Shown: positions 6,770 through 14,243 of the stretch, one piece after another | How the letters are laid out: each line of letters opens with the position of its first letter | How positions within the stretch are numbered: position 1 is the first letter of the stretch | Assembly: GCA_910586955.1 (NCBI GenBank) | Contig: CAJUMM010000062.1 | Span: 1-15,672 of the forward strand | Direction of reading: 5' to 3' | From: an uncultured Lachnospiraceae bacterium | Lineage (GTDB): Bacteria; Bacillota; Clostridia; Lachnospirales; Lachnospiraceae | DNA length: 15,672 nt | The notes under the pieces: generated by a model | What the model was told of the DNA's origin: nothing | The model's database searches: none | Seen by the model: only the letters and a program-made list of their open reading frames with translations | Position numbers and translations under genes: made by a program

Positions 6770-6806
6770 CCTTTAAAAATAGCTCGCATACAGAAAGAAG
6801 GGAATT

Positions 6807-7685
6807 ATGCAGTCGATCATTCAGTTGATTATAAATGGATGCGCCTCCGGGTTCATTTATTTTCTGGTAGCATTTGAAATCACAATTATCTATAATTCAT
6901 CGGGCCTTATGAATTTCAGCCATGAAAAATTTATTGTTTTCGGCGCCTATGTCTTTGGAGGCCTCTTTGTCCGCATGATGGGGTTCGGCCATCTGGAGAG
7001 CGTGGTATTTACCTTGATTTTTATGGCTGTGTTTGGAGCAGTGGTGGCGATTGGGATTTTTAACCCTCTGAAAAACCTGCCTTCCAACGTGTTTGCTATT
7101 TTTGGGACGGTACTCTTGTCCCGGATTCTCACGGAGCTTACCCGGATTATCTGGGGAGCCGCTCCTTTTGGCGTCAACGGTTTTCTAACCGGCTATGTGG
7201 ATCTGGGAAGTGCCACCATTTCCAAGGCGAACTTATGTATCATTGGAGTGTCCCTGGTTTTTCTGTGGGGCCAGAATCTCTTTTACAACCGGACCCGGCT
7301 TGGAAAGGCTATGCGCTGTGTGAACCAGGATAAGCATGCCGCCGCTCTGATGGGAATTGACGTAAAGAAATGCAATATCATTACCGTGGCTATGAGCGCC
7401 TGCGTATGTGCAATCATCGGAATGCTGATTATCCCCCTTTATAACGTGGATTTGTCTATGTCCGGAACCATTGCTACGAAAGGTTTTATGTCCTGTGTGG
7501 TGGGGGGCTACGGTACCATTCCGGGAGCCATTGCCGGCGGACTGTTCCTGGGCGTGATTGAGAATCTCTATACGTATTTCGGTCCTGCGATTTACAAAGA
7601 TGCCGTATCCTTTCTGGTGTTTATAGGTTTTCTGTTAATCCGTCCCAACGGGATTCTGGGAAAAGTGAAGATAACGAGATCATAG
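6807..7685 (+). CDS. Branched-chain amino acid-type ABC transporter permease (LivH family)
   Basis: This 292-residue integral membrane protein has about eight hydrophobic segments. LivH-family signatures are GLMNFSHEKFIVFGAY (33-48), the cytoplasmic ATPase-contact loop TRLGKAMRCVNQDKHAAALMGID (163-185), GGYGTIPGAIAGGLFLG (233-249), and the closing RPNGILG (279-285). It would form half of the translocation channel with the LivM partner encoded 12 bases downstream. AGAAGGG precedes the ATG by four bases. Length and motif order are normal for the family and nothing appears truncated. Substrate choice is set mainly by the binding protein, so the liv name describes homology and not a proven amino-acid substrate. 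Confidence 0.92.
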   Translation: MQSIIQLIINGCASGFIYFLVAFEITIIYNSSGLMNFSHEKFIVFGAYVFGGLFVRMMGFGHLESVVFTLIFMAVFGAVVAIGIFNPLKNLPSNVFAIFGTVLLSRILTELTRIIWGAAPFGVNGFLTGYVDLGSATISKANLCIIGVSLVFLWGQNLFYNRTRLGKAMRCVNQDKHAAALMGIDVKKCNIITVAMSACVCAIIGMLIIPLYNVDLSMSGTIATKGFMSCVVGGYGTIPGAIAGGLFLGVIENLYTYFGPAIYKDAVSFLVFIGFLLIRPNGILGKVKITRS

Positions 7686-7697
7686 GGAGGGCAGAAA

Positions 7698-8663
7698 ATG
7701 AAGAAAACAAGGAACGGGATTGTAATAGGAGGGAGTTTGGCGGCGTCCTTACTTCTCCCGGTATTAATTCAAAACAATTACAATCAGATTCTTTTAAATC
7801 AAACCATCGTTTATATTATGGTTGCCTTGGGATTGAATTTTACGATGGGCCTTTCAGGTTCCTTTGATTTTTCCGTGGCTGCCGTCTTTGGCCTGGGTTC
7901 TTATACCACGGCTCTTCTGACCACCAGACTGGGAATCAATCCCTGGATTGGGGTGGCGGCCGCAGTCTGCATGGGAGCGCTGGTGGGCCTGGTTCTGGGG
8001 GTGCCAAGCCTGCGACTGCGGGGAATCTATTTTGTGCTGGCAACCCTGGGTTTTCTGGAGATTGTGCGGCAGCTCCTGAGCAATATGACCTGGCTTACGG
8101 GAGGAACCAACGGAGTTGCCAACATTCCCCCTCTGGAAATTTTCGGGATCAGCCTGAAAAATGCAAAAGTTTTCTACTATGTGGCCCTGGCTTTCCTGCT
8201 GGTTGGAATCGGCATTGCCTACCGGATTATTAGTTCCAAATGGGGACGAACTTTGATTGCCGTTAAGGATAACGAAGTAGCCGTGGATGGCTGCGGAATC
8301 GATAAGGCATCTTTTAAAATCAAGGCCTATATGATAGGATCCTGCTTTACGGCTTTTGCCGGAGCCTTGAATGCCCACTTGTTTCAGTTTGTGCACCCGG
8401 CGGATTTTACCTTTGATTTTACGGTAAAGTTTATTATGATGCTTATGCTGGGGGGACTGGGGACTATTCCCGGCTGCATTGTGGGCGGCATGATTGTGAC
8501 GCTTCTGCCGGAGGCCCTCAAATTCCTGGGGGAGTACTACTGGCTGGCCTTCAGTATTTTGATGCTGGTGATGATGATGTTTGTGCCCTACGGATTTGTC
8601 TCCATTCCGGGGCTTCTTAGAAAGAGGATGAAGAGGATAGAAGGGAGGCGCGGGAATGGCTGA
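7698..8663 (+). CDS. Branched-chain amino acid-type ABC transporter permease (LivM family)
   Basis: The 321-residue membrane protein is the second permease subunit. It shows the family block LNFTMGLSGSFDFSVAAVFG (46-65), GTNGV (136-140), the cytoplasmic coupling loop KWGRTLIAVKDNEVAVDGCG (181-200), and GGLGTIPGCIVGG (252-264). About eight to ten hydrophobic helices are apparent, and the C-terminus is short and basic. GGGAGGG precedes the ATG at good spacing. Its last eight bases overlap the start of the livG-like gene (ATGGCTGA), a sign of translational coupling. Length is typical for a LivM without the extra N-terminal region of E. coli LivM. Confidence 0.92.
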   Translation: MKKTRNGIVIGGSLAASLLLPVLIQNNYNQILLNQTIVYIMVALGLNFTMGLSGSFDFSVAAVFGLGSYTTALLTTRLGINPWIGVAAAVCMGALVGLVLGVPSLRLRGIYFVLATLGFLEIVRQLLSNMTWLTGGTNGVANIPPLEIFGISLKNAKVFYYVALAFLLVGIGIAYRIISSKWGRTLIAVKDNEVAVDGCGIDKASFKIKAYMIGSCFTAFAGALNAHLFQFVHPADFTFDFTVKFIMMLMLGGLGTIPGCIVGGMIVTLLPEALKFLGEYYWLAFSILMLVMMMFVPYGFVSIPGLLRKRMKRIEGRRGNG

Positions 8664-9444
8664 TATTTTACAGGTACAGAAGCTATCCAGGCAGTTCGGC
8701 GGTTTGAAAGCCGTGGACCAGTTTTCTATGGACGTGGAAGAAGGCTCCATTCACGCTCTGATTGGCCCCAACGGAGCGGGGAAAACCACCATTACCAATC
8801 TGATTTGCGGCGAAATTGAACAAAACGAGGGGGATATTTTGTTTCAGGGACAGAGCTTGACGGGGCTTAAAGTCTATCAAAGGGCGGGAAAAGGCATTGG
8901 AAGAACCTATCAAAATATCCGCTTGTTTGACAGTTTGACGGTTGTGGAGAATCTGGAAGTGGCTGCCCGGATTGAGCATAGCTGCGGGATGCTTAAGACC
9001 ATTGTGTCCAAAGCGGCAGGGGAACGAGAGAAAAAAGAGCGCCGGGAGAAGTCCATGGAAGTGTTAAGCTACATAGGCATGGAACATCTGGCACAGGAAC
9101 CTGTCCGGGGACTTCCCTATGGAAACAGGAAGATCCTGGAGATTGGAAGGGCCCTTGTGACGGAGCCTAAGCTTCTTTTGCTGGACGAGCCGGCGGCGGG
9201 TTTAAATCCTTCGGAGCGGAAACGGCTGGTGGATATTATTTACAAGATACATGATAAGGGCGTGTCTATTTTTCTCATTGAGCATAATATGGATGTGGTC
9301 ATGACCATCAGTGGCAAAATTACCGTATTAAATTTCGGAAAGAAGATTGCGGAAGGAACTCCGAAAGAAATCCAGAATAATGAGGAGGTTATCGCGGCAT
9401 ATTTGGGCAGCCGTTTTAGAAAGCAGGGTGTGGAAGCATGCTAG
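8656..9444 (+). CDS. ABC transporter ATP-binding protein (LivG family)
   Basis: This 262-residue cytoplasmic ATPase powers the importer. It has Walker A GPNGAGKTT (37-45), the Q-loop region GIGRTYQNIRLF (80-91), Walker B LLLLDEP (173-179) with AAGLNPSE, and the H-loop H210 in LIEHNMD. The ABC signature reads LPYGNRKILEIGRAL instead of LSGGQ, a divergence that is normal in LivG proteins. The start overlaps the permease gene by eight bases and its own end overlaps livF by seven, so G and F are made in a coupled way. It pairs with the following LivF-like subunit to make an asymmetric ATPase dimer. Confidence 0.93.
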   Translation: MADILQVQKLSRQFGGLKAVDQFSMDVEEGSIHALIGPNGAGKTTITNLICGEIEQNEGDILFQGQSLTGLKVYQRAGKGIGRTYQNIRLFDSLTVVENLEVAARIEHSCGMLKTIVSKAAGEREKKERREKSMEVLSYIGMEHLAQEPVRGLPYGNRKILEIGRALVTEPKLLLLDEPAAGLNPSERKRLVDIIYKIHDKGVSIFLIEHNMDVVMTISGKITVLNFGKKIAEGTPKEIQNNEEVIAAYLGSRFRKQGVEAC

Positions 9445-10148
9445 AGATCAAGGGTTTAAATGTATTTTACGGGGAAGTACAGGCGCTCCATAATGTGGAC
9501 ATGTATGTGGGAAAGGATGAGATCGTCTCTATCATAGGGGCCAATGGGGCGGGAAAATCTTCCCTGATGAAAACCATTATGGGCGAGAATCGCCCGAGCA
9601 GCGGAGAGATTCTTCTGGAAGGGAAAAGCCTGGTGGGAAGGCACACCCATGCCATTGTGAAAGACCGGATTATTTACATTCCGGAGGGACGCAGGATTTT
9701 CTACGAGCTGTCTGTAAGGGAAAATATCGAGATGGGCGCCTATGCCAGGAAGTTAGGAGCCAGACAATTAAAGGAAGAGATGGAAGAGGTGCTGGATATT
9801 TTTCCCAGGCTCCGGGAGCGCCTGGATCAGATGGGCGGGACGCTGTCCGGCGGAGAACAGCAGATGCTGGCCATTGCCAGAGGGCTTATGGGAGATCCCA
9901 GACTTCTGATGCTGGACGAGCCCTCCCTGGGACTGGCGCCTATTATTGTGGATGAGGTGTTTGAGATTATTAAGCGGATCCGCAGGGAAAAGCATATCCC
10001 TGTGATCCTGGTGGAACAAAACGCCTATATGGCCCTAGCCGTTTCCCAGAGGGCCTACGTGCTGGAGCTGGGACGCGTGGCGCAGTCGGGAGAGAGCTCG
10101 GTATTGATGGAAAGCGATGATGTGAAGAAATCTTATCTGGGAGGTTAG
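9438..10148 (+). CDS. ABC transporter ATP-binding protein (LivF family)
   Basis: This is the 236-residue second ATPase subunit. Walker A is GANGAGKSS (34-42), the signature is canonical LSGGEQQ (136-142), Walker B is LLMLDEP (156-162) followed by SLGLAP, and the switch region is LVEQNA, with Gln in the H-loop position as is usual for LivF. IPEGRRIFYELSVRENI (81-97) is a strong family marker. It starts within the last codons of the LivG-like gene. The GGAGG in its own last codons serves as the ribosome site of the next gene, which begins two bases after its stop. This ties the transporter physically to the catabolic genes. Confidence 0.93.
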   Translation: MLEIKGLNVFYGEVQALHNVDMYVGKDEIVSIIGANGAGKSSLMKTIMGENRPSSGEILLEGKSLVGRHTHAIVKDRIIYIPEGRRIFYELSVRENIEMGAYARKLGARQLKEEMEEVLDIFPRLRERLDQMGGTLSGGEQQMLAIARGLMGDPRLLMLDEPSLGLAPIIVDEVFEIIKRIRREKHIPVILVEQNAYMALAVSQRAYVLELGRVAQSGESSVLMESDDVKKSYLGG

Positions 10149-10150
10149 CT

Positions 10151-10999
10151 ATGGAGAGAATCAGAGAAATATTTCCGAAAAAAAAGCCTGTTATCGGGAT
10201 GGTGCATCTGCGGCCCTTGCCGGGGTCGCCCCATTACGACCCTTCCTTTATGGATATGAAGAAAATCCTGGAGATCGCCGTGGAGGAGGCCTGTGAATTG
10301 GAGGCTGCCGGCGTGGACGGGGTGCAGGTGGAGAATATGTGGGATCTTCCCTATTCCCGGCCGGAGGATCTGGGTTATGAGACGGCCGCAGCCCTGGCAG
10401 TGGGAATCTATGAGGTAGGAAAGCGTGTGTCCATACCGGTGGGAGCGGAGTGCCATATGAACGGGGCGGAGTGTGCCATGGCTTGTGCGGTTGCGGCCGG
10501 TGCAAGGTGGATCCGGGTGTTTGAGTGGTGCAATGCCTTCGTCTCCCAGTCCGGCCTGATAGATGCCGCAGGAGCCCGCACAGCCCGCCTCAGGCATAAC
10601 CTGCGGGCGGATCATATTGCGGCTTTGTGCGATGTGAATGTAAAACACGGAAGCCACTACATTATTCATGACAGAAGCGTGCCGGAACAGGCTATGGATA
10701 TTGAAGCCCAGGGAGGAGACGCCGTAATTGTCACCGGGTTTGACACGGGAATGCCTCCCAGGGCGGAAGATGTCTGTGCCTGCAAAAAGAGGGTAAATAT
10801 CCCCGTGTTTCTTGGAAGCGGAATCCACCGGACCAACATTTTTGAGCTTCTTTCGGCAGCGGACGGGGCCATTGTGGGAAGCGCCTTTAAGAAAGAGGGA
10901 AACTGGAAAAATCCTGTGGACGGCCGGGAAACAGCGGCTTTTATGCGGGAAGTGGAACGGCTGAGAGACGGGATGCGGGGAGACGGACATGAAAAATAA
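10151..10999 (+). CDS. BtpA/SgcQ family TIM-barrel protein
   Basis: This 282-residue cytoplasmic protein belongs to the BtpA family, named from a cyanobacterial photosystem I biogenesis factor and including E. coli SgcQ of a predicted sugar operon. Family blocks are VIGMVHLRPLPGSP (14-27), GVDGVQVENMWDLPY (55-69), VGAECHMNGA (97-106), TGFDTGMPP (195-203) and FLGSGIHRTNIFELL (220-234). The repeating strand-helix pattern ending in a G-S-G phosphate-type loop fits a TIM barrel that binds a phosphorylated ligand. No reaction has been firmly assigned to the family in my knowledge. Its place directly after the ABC importer, overlapping the kinase gene by 11 bases, argues that it is a metabolic enzyme of this pathway, perhaps acting on the phosphorylated product (inference). 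Confidence 0.88.
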   Translation: MERIREIFPKKKPVIGMVHLRPLPGSPHYDPSFMDMKKILEIAVEEACELEAAGVDGVQVENMWDLPYSRPEDLGYETAAALAVGIYEVGKRVSIPVGAECHMNGAECAMACAVAAGARWIRVFEWCNAFVSQSGLIDAAGARTARLRHNLRADHIAALCDVNVKHGSHYIIHDRSVPEQAMDIEAQGGDAVIVTGFDTGMPPRAEDVCACKKRVNIPVFLGSGIHRTNIFELLSAADGAIVGSAFKKEGNWKNPVDGRETAAFMREVERLRDGMRGDGHEK

Positions 11000-11903
11000 G
11001 GTTATTAATTTAGGAACGGCCAATGTAGATGAGATTATAAAAACCGATGTGCTTCCCAGAGTAGGGGAAACCAGATTTTCTCACCGGTACTGCGCCCTTT
11101 TGGGCGGAAAAGGGGCCAATCAGGCGGTTGCGGCCCGCAGGGCCGGGGCTTCGGTAGTTTTTTTGGGAAGTATCGGCGCAGATAACTATGGAGAGTTTGT
11201 CAGGAAGAAGCTGAAGGAAAATGATATAGACACCTCTTTTCTTGTGACCTGTAAAGAAAAGCCTACCGGAATCGCTCATGTATGGGCGGAGGATTCCGGC
11301 CACAATTCCATTATCTGTTATCCGGGAGCCAATCTGGGCAGTGAAGAGGAGCAGTTAAGAAACTTCCGGGAAATTTTGGAGCCTGGAGATGTGATTCTTC
11401 TGACGCTGGAGTACAGGAAGGATTTCATAAAAGAGATTGCTGGTACGGCAAAAGAAAGGGGCTGCCGGCTGATTCTGGATCCCTCCGGACATGTGGAGAT
11501 TGGGAAAGATACCGGCATAGCCCAGGATACATATCTGATAAAACCCAATGAAGTGGAGGCAGAACAGCTTACGGGCATAGCTGTCAGGACGAAAGAGGAC
11601 GGTTTTGCAGCGGCAGAGCGGTTACGCAATCTGGGGTATGCACATCCGGTAGTGTCTATGGGGGAGAAAGGGGCGGTCGCCTGCATAGAAAATGAGATTC
11701 GGTTCTTTGAACCCCGGAAAGTGCGTACCGTGGACAGTACAGGAGCCGGGGACGCATTTCTCGGTTACTTGGCGGCCGCACTGGCGGAAAATAGGGACTT
11801 GGCTTGGGCTCTTGGGCTTGCAGTCCGGGCGGCGGCCCTCAGTACCGAGAAGACAGGGGCTGCGGAGGCGGTTCCCTGGAGGGGAGAGGTGGAAGAGATA
11901 TGA
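10989..11903 (+). CDS. PfkB-family carbohydrate kinase, ribokinase-like
   Basis: The 304-residue kinase has all expected parts: LGTANVDEI near the N-terminus, the substrate motif LGGKGANQAVAARRAGA (38-54), PNEVEAEQLTG (186-196), the ATP loop SMGEKGAV (223-230), and the catalytic DSTGAGDAF with base D255 (249-257). It should transfer phosphate from ATP to a sugar or nucleoside-derived hydroxyl; the substrate is unknown, with ribose, a 2-keto-3-deoxy acid or a nucleoside all possible. GGGGAGA precedes the ATG. It overlaps the BtpA gene by 11 bases and the dehydratase gene by four (ATGA). The intact ATP motifs contrast with the degenerate ones in the LacI-PfkB regulator at 3475-5361. Confidence 0.9.
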   Translation: MKNKVINLGTANVDEIIKTDVLPRVGETRFSHRYCALLGGKGANQAVAARRAGASVVFLGSIGADNYGEFVRKKLKENDIDTSFLVTCKEKPTGIAHVWAEDSGHNSIICYPGANLGSEEEQLRNFREILEPGDVILLTLEYRKDFIKEIAGTAKERGCRLILDPSGHVEIGKDTGIAQDTYLIKPNEVEAEQLTGIAVRTKEDGFAAAERLRNLGYAHPVVSMGEKGAVACIENEIRFFEPRKVRTVDSTGAGDAFLGYLAAALAENRDLAWALGLAVRAAALSTEKTGAAEAVPWRGEVEEI

Positions 11904-13084
11904 AGATTACAAGCGTTGATATTTTTAAATGTGTGAAAGGGAGGGGGACCAATCCGTCTATCTTTACGCCTATTGTGGTGCGGGTAAACACGGATGAAGG
12001 AATTTCCGGCTATGGGGAAGCGGGGCTTACCTATGGGGATGCGAATCATGCGGCTTTTGGGATCTGCAGGGATTATGCCCCGTGGATCCTGGGGAAGGAT
12101 CCCTTTGACAGTGAAAAAATATGGGAAGATCTCATGCGGCTTACCTTCTGGGGCATGGGCGGCGGAGCCGTAGTGAATGCGGGAATCAGCGCCATAGATA
12201 TCGCCCTTTGGGACATTAAGGGAAAGGCGCTGGGGGTGCCCTGCTATAAGCTTCTGGGAGGAAAGACCAATGAAAAGCTGCGGGCTTATGCCAGCCAGAT
12301 CCAGTTTGACTGGGGGCCTGTGAGCAAAGCCATGATTGAGCCGGAAGATTATGCGGCTGCCGCCAGGCATGCGATGGAGGACGGGTATGATGCGGTGAAG
12401 GTGGATCCCATCGGTTATGACAGGGAGGGAAACTGGCTGAAATCCACGAAGACGGGATTCCTAAGAGAGGAAGAGTTAAGTCTGGCCTGTCGCCGGGTAA
12501 AGGCTATCCGGGATGAAGGCGGGGAGAAGCTGGATATTCTCGTAGAGCTTCACGCCCTAACGGATCGGAAATCTTCCGCCCAGCTGATTCACAGGCTGCA
12601 GGACTTCAACTGCATGTTTGTGGAGGAGGCTACCATGCCCTTGAACTTCAAGCTGATGAAAGATTTGGCAGACGCAGCAAAGGTACCTTTGGCAGCAGGA
12701 GAACGGATTTATACCCGGTGGGGCTATCGGCCTTTTTTGGAAGAGGGAGCGCTTCAGGTCCTGCAGCCGGATTTGGGAAATACCGGCGGAATCACGGAGG
12801 GAAAGAAGATTTGCGATATGGCCCACCTCTACGACGTAGGAATCCAGCTTCATGTCTGTGGCGGCCCCTTGGCTACGGCTGCAGCCCTTCAGCTGGAGGC
12901 AGTGATTCCAAATTTTGTTATTCACGAGCATCACGCAGTGGCGCTTCTGAAAGATAATATAGATCTGTGCAAATACAATTACCAGCCGGAAGAGGGATTC
13001 TTCCGGATTCCGGATAGGCCAGGCATCGGAAATGAGCTTTCCGAGTATGCCATAGAAACTTCCGAAAAGATTACCGTTCAATAG
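11900..13084 (+). CDS. Enolase-superfamily mandelate racemase/muconate lactonizing enzyme, sugar-acid dehydratase-like
   Basis: The 394-residue protein has the MR/MLE N-terminal capping domain (1-125) and barrel. It aligns by eye with D-galactonate dehydratase: VELHALTD (215-222), MFVEEATM (239-246), LAAGERIYTRWGY (264-276), LQPDLGNTGGITE (288-300) and LHVCGGP (317-323). Metal ligands would be E216, E242 or E243, and E268. Catalytic H218 and H318 and their partner D291 are in place. The first ligand is normally Asp; here it is Glu. Expected chemistry is loss of water from an aldonic or uronic sugar acid, giving a 2-keto-3-deoxy acid. The start at 11900 overlaps the kinase stop as ATGA, with GGAAGAG upstream. 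A longer in-frame ATG at 11804 lies inside the kinase gene and is rejected. Confidence 0.88.
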   Translation: MKITSVDIFKCVKGRGTNPSIFTPIVVRVNTDEGISGYGEAGLTYGDANHAAFGICRDYAPWILGKDPFDSEKIWEDLMRLTFWGMGGGAVVNAGISAIDIALWDIKGKALGVPCYKLLGGKTNEKLRAYASQIQFDWGPVSKAMIEPEDYAAAARHAMEDGYDAVKVDPIGYDREGNWLKSTKTGFLREEELSLACRRVKAIRDEGGEKLDILVELHALTDRKSSAQLIHRLQDFNCMFVEEATMPLNFKLMKDLADAAKVPLAAGERIYTRWGYRPFLEEGALQVLQPDLGNTGGITEGKKICDMAHLYDVGIQLHVCGGPLATAAALQLEAVIPNFVIHEHHAVALLKDNIDLCKYNYQPEEGFFRIPDRPGIGNELSEYAIETSEKITVQ

Positions 13085-13107
13085 GCGCAAATATGGAGAT
13101 GCAGAGG

Positions 13108-14100
13108 ATGAAAAAGAGAGTGATTCTGGATGTGGATACCGGAAGCGATGATGCTGTTGCGATTATGTATGCGATTCTATCCGGAGAGTTTGATGTGAAG
13201 GGAATTATGGTTTCTTTCGGCAATCAGGCCCTGGGCTACACCCTTTTGAATACCTTGAAAATACGGGAGCTTTTAAAGAGCGAGGTGAAGATTTATAAGG
13301 GCGCTGCAGGGCCCCTGGTAGCCGATCTGATGCCCGGTTTCAAAGAGAATACAAAGGTGATTTCTCTGGAAGGGGGAAGGGACGGACGGGAGATTGCCAT
13401 CCATGAGAAGATCTTTGAGCTTCCGGATCCCAGGAAAAGGGAGGAGCCTGTTTCGGCAGTTCCCTGGCTGATTAAGACTTTGACGGAGGCGGAAGAGCCG
13501 GTTACCCTGATCCCGGTGGGTCCCCTGACAAACCTGGCTCTTGCACTGAAAGCAGAGCCTCGAATTGGAGAGAAGATCGAAGAGATCGTCTGCATGGGCG
13601 GCGGTGTATTTGTAAACAATATAACGCCCTGTGCGGAAATTAATTTTTATAACGACCCGGAGGCAGCTAAGATTGTGCTGCATTCCGAGCTTCCCATACG
13701 CCTGATTACCCTGGATGCCACTCACAATTCCTGGTTTGGTTATGAGGAAGTGGAGAAAATGAAAAAGATAGGAAATCCTGCGGCAGATTTTGCGGCTTAT
13801 CTTTTAAAAAACCGCATTGATGCGGCCAACGCCTTAGGAGTGCGTCAGGTAAAGAAAAGTGCCCTTCACGATGTACTGGCGGTGGCGGCGGTGAGCCACC
13901 CGGAGGTGATTACCAGAATGGAAGCCCAGGACTGCGATATTGATGTGGGGACCGGTTACGCCAGAGGCGGCCTTTTTGTGGACCGCAGACCCTCTGCAGA
14001 GAAAGGAAGGCTGGTGCAGATTGCCTATGAAGCGGATAAGGAGATGCTCTGCGGGCTTTTGCTTGAGGCGCTGGGGAAGTATCCGGGGGAAGGCTTGTAA
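13108..14100 (+). CDS. Nucleoside hydrolase (inosine/uridine-preferring family)
   Basis: This is a 330-residue member of the IU-NH family, which splits the N-glycosidic bond of ribonucleosides to base and ribose with a bound calcium. The calcium/substrate cluster DVDTGSDDA (8-16) is intact. VGPLTNLALAL (137-147), CMGGGV (162-167), AEINFYNDPEAA (176-187) and SALHDVLAV with H254-D255 (251-259) complete the active-site set. ATG at 13093 is in frame but has no ribosome site. ATG at 13108 is preceded by GGAG at nine bases and starts right before the conserved strand, so it is preferred. It is the last gene of the operon, 23 bases after the dehydratase. Its substrate could be a common nucleoside or an unusual N-glycoside imported by the adjacent transporter. 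No terminator is visible after it. Confidence 0.9.
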   Translation: MKKRVILDVDTGSDDAVAIMYAILSGEFDVKGIMVSFGNQALGYTLLNTLKIRELLKSEVKIYKGAAGPLVADLMPGFKENTKVISLEGGRDGREIAIHEKIFELPDPRKREEPVSAVPWLIKTLTEAEEPVTLIPVGPLTNLALALKAEPRIGEKIEEIVCMGGGVFVNNITPCAEINFYNDPEAAKIVLHSELPIRLITLDATHNSWFGYEEVEKMKKIGNPAADFAAYLLKNRIDAANALGVRQVKKSALHDVLAVAAVSHPEVITRMEAQDCDIDVGTGYARGGLFVDRRPSAEKGRLVQIAYEADKEMLCGLLLEALGKYPGEGL

Positions 14101-14107
14101 TTTATAA

Positions 14108-14136
14108 TTGTCATAAGGGGGAAAATTCGTTATACT
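14108..14136 (+). promoter_or_regulatory. Sigma-A promoter for the AAA-ATPase-like gene
   Basis: TTGTCA (14108-14113), a 17-base spacer, and TATACT (14131-14136) make a near-consensus promoter starting seven bases after the nucleoside hydrolase stop. The expected start site is about 14143. The 30-base block 14107-14136 matches 1033-1062 at 29 of 30 positions. It separates the downstream gene from the operon's regulation. Confidence 0.75.
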
Positions 14137-14140
14137 ATAC

Positions 14141-14196
14141 TTATGGAACGGCAATGTTCAATAAGGTATCTTTATGGAACTGTAAATGTTTCATAA
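14141..14196. repeat. Two tandem imperfect palindromes, 31-bp period, in the leader of the AAA-ATPase-like gene
   Basis: Unit 1 is TTATGGAAC (14141-14149), six bases, then GTTCAATAA (14156-14164). Unit 2 is TTATGGAAC (14172-14180), seven bases, then GTTTCATAA (14188-14196). Each pair of 9-base arms is an inverted repeat with one mismatch (a G-U pair in RNA for unit 2). The left arms are identical and start 31 bases apart, about three helical turns. They begin at the predicted transcription start, so they could be a paired operator or two small leader hairpins. The binding factor is unknown. Confidence 0.6.
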
Positions 14197-14243
14197 GATA
14201 TGGTGTTTTGAAAGAGGCTGCAAAGAAAAGAGGTGGCAGGACA

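Noticed and set aside
5974..6789. 271-codon minus-strand ORF opposite the binding-protein gene
   Set aside because: The plus-strand frame has a lipobox, binding-protein motifs and a ribosome site; the antisense frame has none.
7854..8750. 298-codon minus-strand ORF
   Set aside because: Antisense shadow of the LivM-like gene; His/Gln/Asn-rich composition is typical of reverse-frame artefacts.
5491..10148. Assigning livKHMGF gene symbols and a branched-chain amino acid substrate
   Set aside because: Homology is to the LivKHMGF type, but this class carries many solutes and the linked catabolic genes do not fit amino-acid uptake; symbols were left blank.
10145..11023. 292-codon minus-strand ORF opposite the BtpA-family gene
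   Set aside because: It mirrors the real gene almost exactly in extent, and no family motif is seen in its translation.
13093..13107. Earlier ATG for the nucleoside hydrolase
   Set aside because: It lacks a ribosome site, while 13108 is well placed after GGAG and directly precedes the conserved DVDTGSDD strand.
14143..14196. 17-codon ORF in the leader of the AAA-ATPase-like gene
   Set aside because: No ribosome site, and it lies entirely within the tandem palindromes, which explain the sequence constraint equally well; not annotated as a gene.
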